From positions 1 through 42,314 of IMG/VR virus record IMGVR_UViG_3300008050_000102: a stretch of DNA of 42,314 nt, one strand, 5' to 3'. The translations under genes were made by a program, and so were the position numbers. Of the stretch, positions 34,345-41,409 are shown piece after piece. Under the pieces are notes generated by a model, which saw only the letters and a program-made list of their open reading frames with translations, made no database searches and was not told the DNA's origin. Position 1 is the stretch's first letter. Each line of letters starts with the position of its first letter. The DNA is from a virus.

Positions 34345-36767
34345 TATTTCGTATTGCTATTAAGTAGTGTTTGTAGGTAAGAAGCAGGATTCTCATCAAG
34401 TTCTTTTCTTTCGCCTTTCCTTTGGGATACAAGCTTTGACTGCTCTACAGCTTGCTTAGAAACTCTTTGATCTTTTCTATCCTCTTTCATAACTTCAAGC
34501 TTTTGCTTAAACTCCTTATCATCTTCTTTAAACCCTAAAGTAGCTGTAGCTCTTATTGTCTCTATCTCTTTATCGAACTCGTGTTGCATCTGCGCCAACT
34601 GAGCCTCTAATTGAGCCTTCAATTGAAGCTTCTGAGCATCAATTTGAGCCGCCATCTGCACCTCCTGTTGTTTAATTTGAGCAGCTTGCATTTGTGTCTG
34701 TTGCTGTAATTGAGCTTGTTGTTGCTGCTGCTGAGCAAGCATTTGCTGTTGCTCTTGCTTTCTCTTTTGCCTACGGACAACAAGAAGCCTTTCTGCTTGG
34801 TCTATATCCCGTAAGGATCTAATTGCCATAGAGTCTTCAAGATCTATTTCCTTCTGACCTAAAGCTATTTGTATGTTTTGCTCTAAGAAGGCCTTGTCTT
34901 TATCCTCCATATCTTTCTGAACCTGAACCCCGAAGTTATACATCGGTAAACTACCAAAACTAGTCAGAACCCCCATGTTAGTCTTACCAATAGCGTTTCT
35001 ATAAACCTCAGCTATAACTGAATCAGAAGGTAATATTTGTATGCACTTTATAGCATCGCTACAAACCTTCTTGTACAGAATCATTGCCGCATTAGTTATA
35101 TCATAAGTAGCGTTATTAGAGGCTGCTATTGCTTGCTCTCTAACCCCCACTAAAGCTTCTCCTTTAGGCGAGCTAGCATCAACGACTTCATTAATCCCTG
35201 TTGTATCTCTTATAAGTCTTATATAGTGGTTGTATAAATTTATAAGTTCATTTATATTTCTAATACTATTCCCAATCTCCCTAATAGGAGGATTCTGAAA
35301 ACCACCTTCAGGGTTTTTACTCCTGTAGTAAAAGACTCCCGTTTGCTCGTAAATATCATGAAGCTCTAACGGCTGCATCTCCCCACCTTTACCTAACTGA
35401 ACGTTCTCTAATCCCTCTATATCTATGATTAATCCATCAGGTTTTGCTTTAGCAATAGCCTGTTGAATCTTTAAATGAGTAAGTTGTAACATATCTGCAA
35501 ATCCTACACAGCTGTCTACCATAGACTTAGGCATCATGTCTAAAAGATTTGTTGCTACTACAGAGTAGGATAACGTTGCTTTACTTATATCATATATATT
35601 CTTAGGTACGTTTGTTTCTCTCCCATACCCAAAAATCTTATCTGTCCCTATTACGTGGAAGCCTTTATATACATTAACTACATCTAGTCTATGTGGAGTT
35701 CTTTGAAAGACACCCCCTGATTTTTCTTTATATGAGTATCCTTCATTAAAGAAATTAGAATTTCCGTATTGATTTTCTTTCTCTTCGAAGATTAAAACAT
35801 CTGTCGAAAGGAATTCAAACTCTAAAACATCTACAATATTCTCATCATAGTCATAAATTGTAGATCCTCTGCTAGAGTCATATTTAGATCCAAAAGAACT
35901 AGAAGAGCTAGTTTTCTTTGCTATCTCTTTAAAATCGTCTTCTATTAATTCCTCCCCTGCCAAGCGCCTTAACTCTTGTATAGGCATGCTTTTTACATGA
36001 CCCCCATAAGTGAGGTCTGTAAACCCAGGATCTTCCGAATGACTATGTACAAAATCTTTCGGGTCTATGTATTTAGTGGTAATCCCATAGCTAGGATCGT
36101 TTGTTCTTTTTATTACTGCGAGTCCTATAGAAGCTAAATCTTGTACAGCACGTCTGAATGTATTGTCGTTAAAGTTACTCCATGAAAGAGTCATATCTAT
36201 CGCTATCTGAGCAGCTATCTCAGCGTCGCTTTTTATATTGTTATTCAAGAAAATCTCAGCTTCAGCTTCGTTATCTGGTAATTCCTCAACGTTAAAACTG
36301 AATTGAGCTCCAGTTTCTTGCTGCAGCTCCATTAGTTGCTTTTTCATAGCAGTCCTAATTTCCAATTTCGTTTTTTCTCTATTCTTTTCAGAAGAAGATA
36401 AAGGGTCTATAGCCTCTAAATTAGGGTATGGATTCCTTGATAATATTTTATTTACAACAATCCTTACAAATTTAGGGAGGATAGGGACGGGAGTGTAATC
36501 TATATTCATAAGACTCCCATCAGCCCCATTTGGACTTAAGTTGTTCAGAAGCTTTTTATATATATTTGTGTCCTGTGTCCCGTTAGCATACTTTCTATTC
36601 CGCTCAAAAACAGATAGTCTTTTTGAGAAAATAGAATCTGCGTTGCTTTTACGACCCCATTGCGACTCTATAGCCTTTGCGTACTGCAAGCCATAAGCTT
36701 TTTTCGCCTTTTCTTCCTGAGGCGCGAGTGGATCAGGAAAGCTCTTTGAGCCGCTGTGTTTATTCAT
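34344..36767 (-). CDS. Portal protein, crAss-like type
   Basis: The product is 807 aa and forms the dodecameric DNA gate at one capsid vertex. Residues 48-110 contain FERNRKYANGTQDTNIYKKL and an IDYTPVPILPKFVRIVVNKI stretch. Residues about 205-260 contain RRAVQDLASIGLAVIKRTND, KYIDPKDFVHSHSEDPGF and DLTYGGHVKS. I recall these as signatures of crAss-like and related Bacteroidetes phage portals (FAxGxQxxxKY, VPVIPKFVDIVV, VDPxxLVYSYTxDPxFxD). From about residue 660 the C-terminus is a Gln-rich coiled coil (QQQMLAQQQQQQAQLQQQ) and then a charged helix, probably the barrel and crown. The gene follows the terminase by 30 bases, with a TATATTTGC box in the gap. Confidence 0.88.
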   Translation of the reverse strand: MNKHSGSKSFPDPLAPQEEKAKKAYGLQYAKAIESQWGRKSNADSIFSKRLSVFERNRKYANGTQDTNIYKKLLNNLSPNGADGSLMNIDYTPVPILPKFVRIVVNKILSRNPYPNLEAIDPLSSSEKNREKTKLEIRTAMKKQLMELQQETGAQFSFNVEELPDNEAEAEIFLNNNIKSDAEIAAQIAIDMTLSWSNFNDNTFRRAVQDLASIGLAVIKRTNDPSYGITTKYIDPKDFVHSHSEDPGFTDLTYGGHVKSMPIQELRRLAGEELIEDDFKEIAKKTSSSSSFGSKYDSSRGSTIYDYDENIVDVLEFEFLSTDVLIFEEKENQYGNSNFFNEGYSYKEKSGGVFQRTPHRLDVVNVYKGFHVIGTDKIFGYGRETNVPKNIYDISKATLSYSVVATNLLDMMPKSMVDSCVGFADMLQLTHLKIQQAIAKAKPDGLIIDIEGLENVQLGKGGEMQPLELHDIYEQTGVFYYRSKNPEGGFQNPPIREIGNSIRNINELINLYNHYIRLIRDTTGINEVVDASSPKGEALVGVREQAIAASNNATYDITNAAMILYKKVCSDAIKCIQILPSDSVIAEVYRNAIGKTNMGVLTSFGSLPMYNFGVQVQKDMEDKDKAFLEQNIQIALGQKEIDLEDSMAIRSLRDIDQAERLLVVRRQKRKQEQQQMLAQQQQQQAQLQQQTQMQAAQIKQQEVQMAAQIDAQKLQLKAQLEAQLAQMQHEFDKEIETIRATATLGFKEDDKEFKQKLEVMKEDRKDQRVSKQAVEQSKLVSQRKGERKELDENPASYLQTLLNSNTK

Positions 36768-36784
36768 GTCTTCTTATATAGGTG

Positions 36785-36792
36785 CAAATATA
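36785..36792 (-). promoter_or_regulatory. TATATTTGC promoter-like box before the portal gene
   Basis: The minus strand reads TATATTTGCACC, 18 bases before the start codon at 36767, in the 30-base gap between terminase and portal. It is the same 9-mer as at three other starts. There is no TTG at -33. Confidence 0.4.
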
Positions 36793-36797
36793 CAAAA

Positions 36798-38918
36798 TTA
36801 ACCAAAAACTTCGTATCGTCTAAAGAACTTACGGTCTAGGTTAGTCTCTTTTTTCTTTTTAACTCTTTTTTGTGCGGCTAGCAAGGCTAAACCAGAACTT
36901 ATAGTTAAGTCAAACTTAGTTCTATTATCTATTTGATATCCAATCCAATCCTCTAAAGTTTTATTAAAATACATATTTCCAACCTCCCCAGTCTCTTGAT
37001 TCAATCCTACATGATTATGTATATAAGATTCTATTGCGTGAGCGTGAGACTGAATTACATCTTGAGAGTTAGAAGGTATCCCTTTTGTTTTTACTTTAAC
37101 CTTTGCAGAACTTGATGTTAAATGCTGAGGTCTGTCCATAAGGTACCCGTCATATCCTCTAGATTCAAAGTACCTGGCTATACCATATTTATTATTCTCT
37201 ATTAGTATTGGGTAACCGTAAAAGACAGCGGCCATTAAAACATCCTCATAAAAGATCTTAGCTAGAGGCGGCCTTGAAGCATACTCTAAGACAAACATAT
37301 TTGACGGATGTTCAATATGAAACTTGTTGTATAGATGTAGAGCCCCTTTAGACCCTCGTCCATCTACCGTAGCGTCAAGATCATAAGAGTCAACTCCCCC
37401 ACACCCCATATCAATATTTGGGGCAACTCTTTTACTATTCTTGAAAGCTTTTTTATTCCGTAGATCAGCTGGAGGCATCCAGGATATTTTAAACCTTCCC
37501 CTAGGATTGGGAGAAAAGATAACCTCTGTGTCTTGTTTTCCGTCTTTCCAGATAAAATCTCCTGTAACTACAGGGTTAGGGAAAAGATCCTCATTAACAT
37601 CTATTTGTTCATATATCTTACCTATATTAAAGATACTACCTTCAATGCTGTCCCTAAAAGCTTCATCTTCTGAGAGGGGAAATTGACGTATAACCTCATT
37701 CATTTCTGACGCGTTATCCTTTAAGGCTTCCCTCTCATTCTTTAGATATTCCTTAGAGCCTATAAGTATAGGTTCATTATCTAAACCTTCAACAGGGGTT
37801 ACAGGTGTTTCTATTACGGGATTCCCATATAAGTCAAAAAAGCCTTCTAGGGATTCTGAAGCAGGTATAAATAATCTATATAGACCCGTCCTTGTCCTCC
37901 CGTTAGCATTTCTTGATAATGGGTCTGAGTCAGTCCAAAGAGTTTTATATTCCTTCCCGCCTTTTGACATAGGGTTAACTGTGCTACCTACAAGAGCCTT
38001 GCCTACAATTTTCTTACCTACAATAAGACAAGTTCTTTGTATCCTCCAAGCATCTCGTATATCTGTAGGTTTTTCCCATTTACCCGCCTCATCTAAGTAT
38101 AGGATATGGAGCTTCTCCCCATCATAAGCATTATTAGTTGTGTTTTTCCAATTTATAACGGTATTAAGAGCCTCCCCCATTTGTGAGGTTTTATTCTTTT
38201 TGGTTATTCTTTTTGATGGCTCTCTGAAAGCTAGCTCCATGCGCGGGTTAGTGGTACCATCCTGGATAGGTTTAAAAAAGAAAGGGTAGTTTCTAAACAT
38301 ATAAACCACTTTCTTCATAAATATATTTTCCTGGGCATCTTTTCCCGTCTTCGACTGTATCCCCATAAGCTTATCTTTAACTTGCGTAGCTTCATCCACA
38401 AGTACAGCGGAACATATATTGGTATAGCCAGAACGACGGCACTTAGTATAAAGCTGGCCAATACAACGAGGATCAACCTCGCAAGCAGCCATGTGTAGAA
38501 ATATTTCACGTTGAAAATTTAAAAAGTACGGATAGCCAATATCCATCTTAGTCCATTGAAGCATCATATAGTGACGCCCCGTAATATATATAGCTGTACC
38601 GTTGTTATAAAACCAAAAACCTTCAGACCTACGCCTAAACTCCTCTTCGATATATGGATGAAACTTCTCTCGGAATTCTCTTGGGGTCTCGGCCCACTCA
38701 TCCATAGAGCGAATACGAGACAATTCCTTTGGCATAGGTAACCTCTCCCACACTTGCAAAGACTTTGAGTTTTTATATCCGAAAATTTGTTTCTTCGGCG
38801 GCTTCTTGGGAAGACAAATGAGTAACCCACCGATCTCAATAATTTCACCCTCTGTGTCTTTGGGGCAAATCTTAATAACTTTCTCATCATATTCATCTGA
38901 GTCAAGTAAGACACCCAT
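36798..38918 (-). CDS. Terminase large subunit (packaging ATPase and nuclease)
   Basis: The 706-aa motor pumps DNA into the procapsid and cuts the concatemer. The N-terminal ATPase part has a deviant Walker A, TKCRRSGYT at residues 158-166, of the K-x-RR-x-GYT type I associate with crAss-like terminases. The Walker B is LHILYLDEA (270-278), and a coupling motif GSTVNP is at 311-316. The C-terminal RNase H-like nuclease starts near residue 500 (PNIDMGCGGVDSYDLDATVD), with Asp503, Asp509 and Asp512/514 as metal-ligand candidates. The length is within the family range. It starts in an overlap with the zinc-ribbon gene. No small subunit is clearly identifiable nearby. Confidence 0.9.
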   Translation of the reverse strand: MGVLLDSDEYDEKVIKICPKDTEGEIIEIGGLLICLPKKPPKKQIFGYKNSKSLQVWERLPMPKELSRIRSMDEWAETPREFREKFHPYIEEEFRRRSEGFWFYNNGTAIYITGRHYMMLQWTKMDIGYPYFLNFQREIFLHMAACEVDPRCIGQLYTKCRRSGYTNICSAVLVDEATQVKDKLMGIQSKTGKDAQENIFMKKVVYMFRNYPFFFKPIQDGTTNPRMELAFREPSKRITKKNKTSQMGEALNTVINWKNTTNNAYDGEKLHILYLDEAGKWEKPTDIRDAWRIQRTCLIVGKKIVGKALVGSTVNPMSKGGKEYKTLWTDSDPLSRNANGRTRTGLYRLFIPASESLEGFFDLYGNPVIETPVTPVEGLDNEPILIGSKEYLKNEREALKDNASEMNEVIRQFPLSEDEAFRDSIEGSIFNIGKIYEQIDVNEDLFPNPVVTGDFIWKDGKQDTEVIFSPNPRGRFKISWMPPADLRNKKAFKNSKRVAPNIDMGCGGVDSYDLDATVDGRGSKGALHLYNKFHIEHPSNMFVLEYASRPPLAKIFYEDVLMAAVFYGYPILIENNKYGIARYFESRGYDGYLMDRPQHLTSSSAKVKVKTKGIPSNSQDVIQSHAHAIESYIHNHVGLNQETGEVGNMYFNKTLEDWIGYQIDNRTKFDLTISSGLALLAAQKRVKKKKETNLDRKFFRRYEVFG

Positions 38919-39304
38919 TAAAACCTAGCTTTTATATATCCTTTACCGTGTGAATAAGGGTTCATTGTTTCTGTCGGAGATCCTGGGCAGCACCATTCTG
39001 CAGCTCCATTCCAAGGGTCTATACACCAGCACGGGTTATATTTATTAGATTGCTTATAGCGATAATAATTCTGAGAAGAACAACTCATTAGTAATACTGA
39101 AGCGGCTAAAGCTAAAATATAAGTCTGACCAAATCTATTAGATCTAAAACTAGGGGCTCCTGTCTTTGGATTAGCTAATTCCATGTTCTCTCCACATTTC
39201 TCACACTGAATATCATTTACAGCTCCTTCCCCCTCAACATATTTTATTGTAACTCCTGACTTACTTATAGTGCCTTTACTACACTTGCATTTATACTCTG
39301 CCAT
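38918..39304 (-). CDS. Zinc-ribbon protein with internal lipobox segment
   Basis: The product is 128 aa. Residues 6-8 (CKC) and 34-37 (CEKC) form a zinc-ribbon-like pair, with the phrase GTISKSGVTIKYVEGEGAV between them. I know a similar short domain from small proteins of Bacteroidetes phages. At residues 61-75, TYILALAASVLLMSC looks like the hydrophobic core and lipobox of a lipoprotein signal peptide, followed by SSQNYYRYKQ and a cysteine-rich tail (CWCIDPWNGAAEWCC, residues 92-106). A cytoplasmic zinc ribbon ahead of a lipobox is odd. It may be a fusion, or a lipoprotein may be made from an internal start. The start lies 5 bases after the preceding gene. Confidence 0.6.
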   Translation of the reverse strand: MAEYKCKCSKGTISKSGVTIKYVEGEGAVNDIQCEKCGENMELANPKTGAPSFRSNRFGQTYILALAASVLLMSCSSQNYYRYKQSNKYNPCWCIDPWNGAAEWCCPGSPTETMNPYSHGKGYIKARF

Positions 39305-39309
39305 TTTAT

Positions 39310-39561
39310 TTAATTTTTATTATGTGATTTTCCTTTTATCCGACCACCCTCTCCTTTACGCCCGCGATTCTTTTTTATAGTCTCTATTAAAGTTTTTAAA
39401 ATGCCATTTTCAAACCAATGGTGTACATCTTTCTTCTGCCCCTTCTTTATCCTGCCATCTTTAACAGCTTTAGCTCGGTTTGAATTCCTTATGCTTCGCT
39501 TTTTAATTTGCTCGCTAGAGCTATGGAAGTCCTTGTATTCTTGTTTATAATTTCTTGCCAT
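39310..39561 (-). CDS. Small basic HNH-like phage protein
   Basis: I start this gene at the ATG at 39561 (MARNYKQEYKDFHSS). A TTG 15 bases upstream would add only five residues, and the ATG start fits the family pattern. The 83-aa product is very basic, with KKRSIRNSNRAKAVKDG, then KKDVHHWFENGILKTL and a KKNRGRKGEGGRIKG tail. I know small phage proteins that run from a basic helix into KDVDHKxGNxxxNSxxNLRVxSxxxNRxx, an HNH-type core. Here the spacing fits, but DH has become HH and the asparagine-rich centre is lost, so catalytic activity is doubtful. It sits between a full HNH endonuclease and the terminase side. Confidence 0.5.
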   Translation of the reverse strand: MARNYKQEYKDFHSSSEQIKKRSIRNSNRAKAVKDGRIKKGQKKDVHHWFENGILKTLIETIKKNRGRKGEGGRIKGKSHNKN

Positions 39562-39573
39562 TGTCTTAAATAA

Positions 39574-39581
39574 CAAAGATA
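39574..39581 (-). promoter_or_regulatory. Promoter -7-like box TATCTTTG before the basic HNH-like gene
   Basis: The minus strand reads TATCTTTG 12 bases ahead of the start at 39561, in the 22-base gap after the HNH gene. A TTGAC lies upstream but at only 11-base spacing. It is the same 8-mer as the plus-strand regulator promoter. Confidence 0.3.
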
Positions 39582-39583
39582 CG

Positions 39584-39958
39584 TTATAATGTCAAAAGAC
39601 CCGCATGAACTTCCCTGTGACAATTAGAACAAAGTAAAGCACATTTTTTTGATTCCTTTATTAATGCTGGGAGGGATTTCCAAGAAAGGCTTAAAGGGAA
39701 ATCTTTTTTTAAGGGGTCTTTGTGATGAAACTCCAATGCAGCAGGGCATTTATCGTATCCGCAGACTACACACTTATCTCCGTTAAGAGATAAAAGTTGC
39801 AGCTTCTTAGAATTCGCCTGATGTCTACGTCTCTCACTGTAGCAAATTTTACATCTACGCTCATAACCGTCTTTATTGCTTTTAAATATTGAGAACTCTG
39901 ATAAAGGTTTAACCTCTTTACATTTTACGCATTCTTTATATTCAGTAACACGACACAT
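39584..39958 (-). CDS. HNH endonuclease
   Basis: The product is 124 aa. An N-terminal zinc knuckle uses Cys10, Cys13, Cys36 and Cys39 (ECVKC and CKIC). A second cysteine pair, Cys63 and Cys66 (CVVC), is followed by LEFHHKDP with His78/His79, then Cys110 and Cys113 (LLCSNCHREVHAGL) with His114 and His118. This is the beta-beta-alpha-metal HNH nuclease layout, with the CxxC pairs holding the structural zinc. HNH proteins encoded beside terminase genes often help DNA cleavage during packaging; otherwise they are homing or nicking enzymes. Its gene is three genes upstream of the terminase. It starts at the stop of the 96-aa gene (TAATG). Confidence 0.85.
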   Translation of the reverse strand: MCRVTEYKECVKCKEVKPLSEFSIFKSNKDGYERRCKICYSERRRHQANSKKLQLLSLNGDKCVVCGYDKCPAALEFHHKDPLKKDFPLSLSWKSLPALIKESKKCALLCSNCHREVHAGLLTL

Positions 39959-40248
39959 TACTTTGAGAATTTTTCAGCAAACCCCCCAGTATAATCCTTT
40001 GCCCCTTTTATATCTCCGCTGGTTTCAAGGTCTTTAACCATTTGAGATAACCTCTGCCTCTCTATAATTAATTCTTTACAATCAGTAGCTGTTTGTTTGA
40101 TTGATTGGAGTTCTGCCTTACGAGCGCTTCCATTTATCTCTGGGTCAACAGGTTTTTTAACCTCTTCAATCATGTTCTCTATAGCTATTTCCATACTAGA
40201 CATTAACCTTCTAGACGCCCCTATAGTAGTAAACTTAGACTTCGACAT
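39958..40248 (-). CDS. Coiled-coil protein of unknown function, 96 aa
   Basis: Most of the chain is predicted helix: SRRLMSSMEIAIENMIEEVK, then a short Pro/Asp break, then a long charged helix (QTATDCKELIIERQRLSQMV) and a Gly-rich ending. The size, helical content and position upstream of HNH and the large terminase would suit a small terminase subunit, but no helix-turn-helix or family signature is visible, so that remains a guess. It overlaps the end of the GroES-like gene by 14 bases, so its translation is probably coupled. Confidence 0.5.
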   Translation of the reverse strand: MSKSKFTTIGASRRLMSSMEIAIENMIEEVKKPVDPEINGSARKAELQSIKQTATDCKELIIERQRLSQMVKDLETSGDIKGAKDYTGGFAEKFSK

Positions 40249-40822
40249 ACATAAGATCTTCTGCGCGAGTGCGGTAATACTCTTTCCCTTCTATAGTTAT
40301 TCTATAGTCTCGGTTTTCTTTAAACCCTACAATATCCCCTTTTTTAACACCTAGATTGTATAACCAAGGGCTATCAAAAGCGACACGACCTTTAGTTGGT
40401 AGTTTTTCTTTTGTCTCTACCAATTCAATCAAATCAGATTTTAACCCTAAATCTTCTTGTTCTATAAACTCTAATAAAGCCCACCCCATAAGAGGATTAA
40501 CCTTCCCCGTCTTCTTGCTTTTATAAGCTATCGCTTGATTGTTAATAGTATGATTAGGGTCATATCTCACTAAGTAATGATTATCGCTACCTGTTAAAAC
40601 CTGACCTTCATTAACAACAACTAAATGATGAAAATATAAAGTGTCTCCCTTTTCAACCCCTGTTTTATATTTAATAGGGGAGCAGACTACAGGGCCTTCA
40701 GTAACCCTATGTTCAAACTCATTAAACCTGCTGTCTACATAAAGCTCTAAACCAGAAGCTGTTTTTATTGTGTCTTTAAACTGTTTCTCAAGTTCTACAA
40801 CGAATATATCTAAAGTTTCCAT
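40235..40822 (-). CDS. GroES-like co-chaperonin with apparent internal duplication
   Basis: The product is 195 aa, twice the usual 90-110 aa of GroES. The C-terminal part has TKGRVAFDSPWLYNLGVKKG then DIVGFKEN, and ends RITIEGKEYYRTRAEDLMYV (residues 143-195). This follows the GroES order: a G-x-V strand, an x-V-K-x-G-D-x-V-x-F turn, an I-x-G-x-E-Y strand and an E-D-I/L-x-x-V-E end. The N-terminal part repeats the core as TEGPVVCSPIKYKTGVEKGD then TLYFHH (residues 41-66). In phages such proteins pair with host GroEL to fold capsid or tail proteins. A mobile-loop sequence is not obvious. Its early place in the late operon suits a helper made before the structural proteins. Confidence 0.68.
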   Translation of the reverse strand: METLDIFVVELEKQFKDTIKTASGLELYVDSRFNEFEHRVTEGPVVCSPIKYKTGVEKGDTLYFHHLVVVNEGQVLTGSDNHYLVRYDPNHTINNQAIAYKSKKTGKVNPLMGWALLEFIEQEDLGLKSDLIELVETKEKLPTKGRVAFDSPWLYNLGVKKGDIVGFKENRDYRITIEGKEYYRTRAEDLMYVEV

Positions 40823-40825
40823 AGT

Positions 40826-41065
40826 TTAAAAATTACAATCATATTCAACTATACACGGCATATCATCAACAGACTTCCATAAAGTTTGTGATGTTGTCTC
40901 GTCCTCTAAATATATAAGGTATCTAAACCTACTGTACTTATAAAGCTTCTCTTCATCTAAGATTATAGTACTTACCTTCCCATTTCCAGCTCGCATACCA
41001 ATGTAGTAAGCCATCGCATTTTTAGGGTCACGACCAATAATGATCTTTCTTATTATCCCTTCCAT
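40826..41065 (-). CDS. Conserved phage hypothetical, 79 aa
   Basis: The sequence opens MEGIIRKIIIGRDPKNAMAY then YIGMRAG and ends KSVDDMPCIVEYDCNF. I recall small proteins with an IRKIxIGxDPKxAMAYYxG start and a W-K-x-x-x-x-x-P-x-x-x-EYDCNF end from flavobacterial and other Bacteroidetes phages, but I do not know their function. It is an alpha/beta protein of mixed charge without membrane or metal motifs. It follows the 95-aa gene by 12 bases and precedes the GroES-like gene by 3, well inside the operon. That packing makes it very likely a real gene. Confidence 0.6.
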   Translation of the reverse strand: MEGIIRKIIIGRDPKNAMAYYIGMRAGNGKVSTIILDEEKLYKYSRFRYLIYLEDETTSQTLWKSVDDMPCIVEYDCNF

Positions 41066-41077
41066 TTTATTTTAATT

Positions 41078-41365
41078 TTACTCTAACTCTATTCCTAAAT
41101 CAGCTAAAAAGCCTTCAAGATCAATGTCGTCCTCCTTGTAGGTTAAACTAATAAAATCTTGAACATCTTCTAACTCCTCCCTATCGCTTATATTATAATT
41201 ATATAACGCTTTAAGATTTGAGCGGCTAGATTCTCTTAAGTTTGACTCTAGTAACCCGCACAAAACTACAGAAACATATCTATCTCTATAATTATATTTA
41301 TCCACGAGATCTTCCACTTGATATAATAACTCTTGAATCTCTATGAAAAACCTGCTCTCGTCCAT
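41078..41365 (-). CDS. Acidic helical protein at the head of the leftward operon
   Basis: The 95-aa product (MDESRFFIEIQELLYQVEDL) is strongly acidic and helical, with a Tyr/Asp-rich middle (YNYRDRYVSVVLCGLLESNL) and an Asp/Glu/Leu-rich C-terminus (DIDLEGFLADLGIELE). I recognise no family. It is the first gene of the long leftward transcription unit. Its start codon lies about 15 bases downstream of a promoter with a perfect TAAATTTG box and a TTG 19 bases further up. The first three bases of the gene also lie beside the -7 box of the opposing rightward promoter. An early regulatory or inhibitory role would fit, but nothing in the sequence proves it. Confidence 0.55.
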   Translation of the reverse strand: MDESRFFIEIQELLYQVEDLVDKYNYRDRYVSVVLCGLLESNLRESSRSNLKALYNYNISDREELEDVQDFISLTYKEDDIDLEGFLADLGIELE

Positions 41366-41372
41366 ATCTTTG
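41343..41372 (+). promoter_or_regulatory. Candidate rightward promoter of the winged-helix regulator
   Basis: A perfect TAnnTTTG box (TATCTTTG, 41365-41372) is 22 bases ahead of the start at 41395. At the 19-base spacing the -33 triplet is ATG rather than TTG, so the upstream half is weak. Such promoters often need an activator or are easily repressed. Confidence 0.5.
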
Positions 41373-41383
41373 TTTTAAACAAA
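41369..41383. promoter_or_regulatory. Palindromic operator candidate between the two opposed promoters
   Basis: TTTGTTT, a single T, then AAACAAA forms a perfect 7-base inverted repeat. It overlaps the 3' half of both -7 boxes, so one bound dimer would block both promoters. The 140-aa winged-helix protein encoded at once to the right is the obvious candidate ligand. Part of the symmetry follows from the two facing TTTG boxes. Confidence 0.5.
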
Positions 41384-41409
41384 TTTAATGTAAAATGCCT
41401 AGAAGTCAA
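41380..41409 (-). promoter_or_regulatory. Bacteroidetes-type promoter of the leftward operon
   Basis: On the minus strand, TTG (41409-41407) is followed by 19 bases and TAAATTTG (41387-41380). This fits the Bacteroidetes -33/-7 consensus (TTG, N19, TAnnTTTG) exactly. Transcription would start near 41373, 8 bases before the start codon at 41365. It is the best promoter I find in the window. Confidence 0.72.

Noticed and set aside
38315-38914. Two further minus-strand ORFs (64 and 116 aa) at the start of the terminase
   Set aside because: Both are in other frames wholly within the terminase N-terminal coding region, where ATPase motifs are clear.
39958-40248. Small terminase subunit
   Set aside because: Size, helices and location fit, but there is no DNA-binding motif or family pattern, so it is left as unknown.
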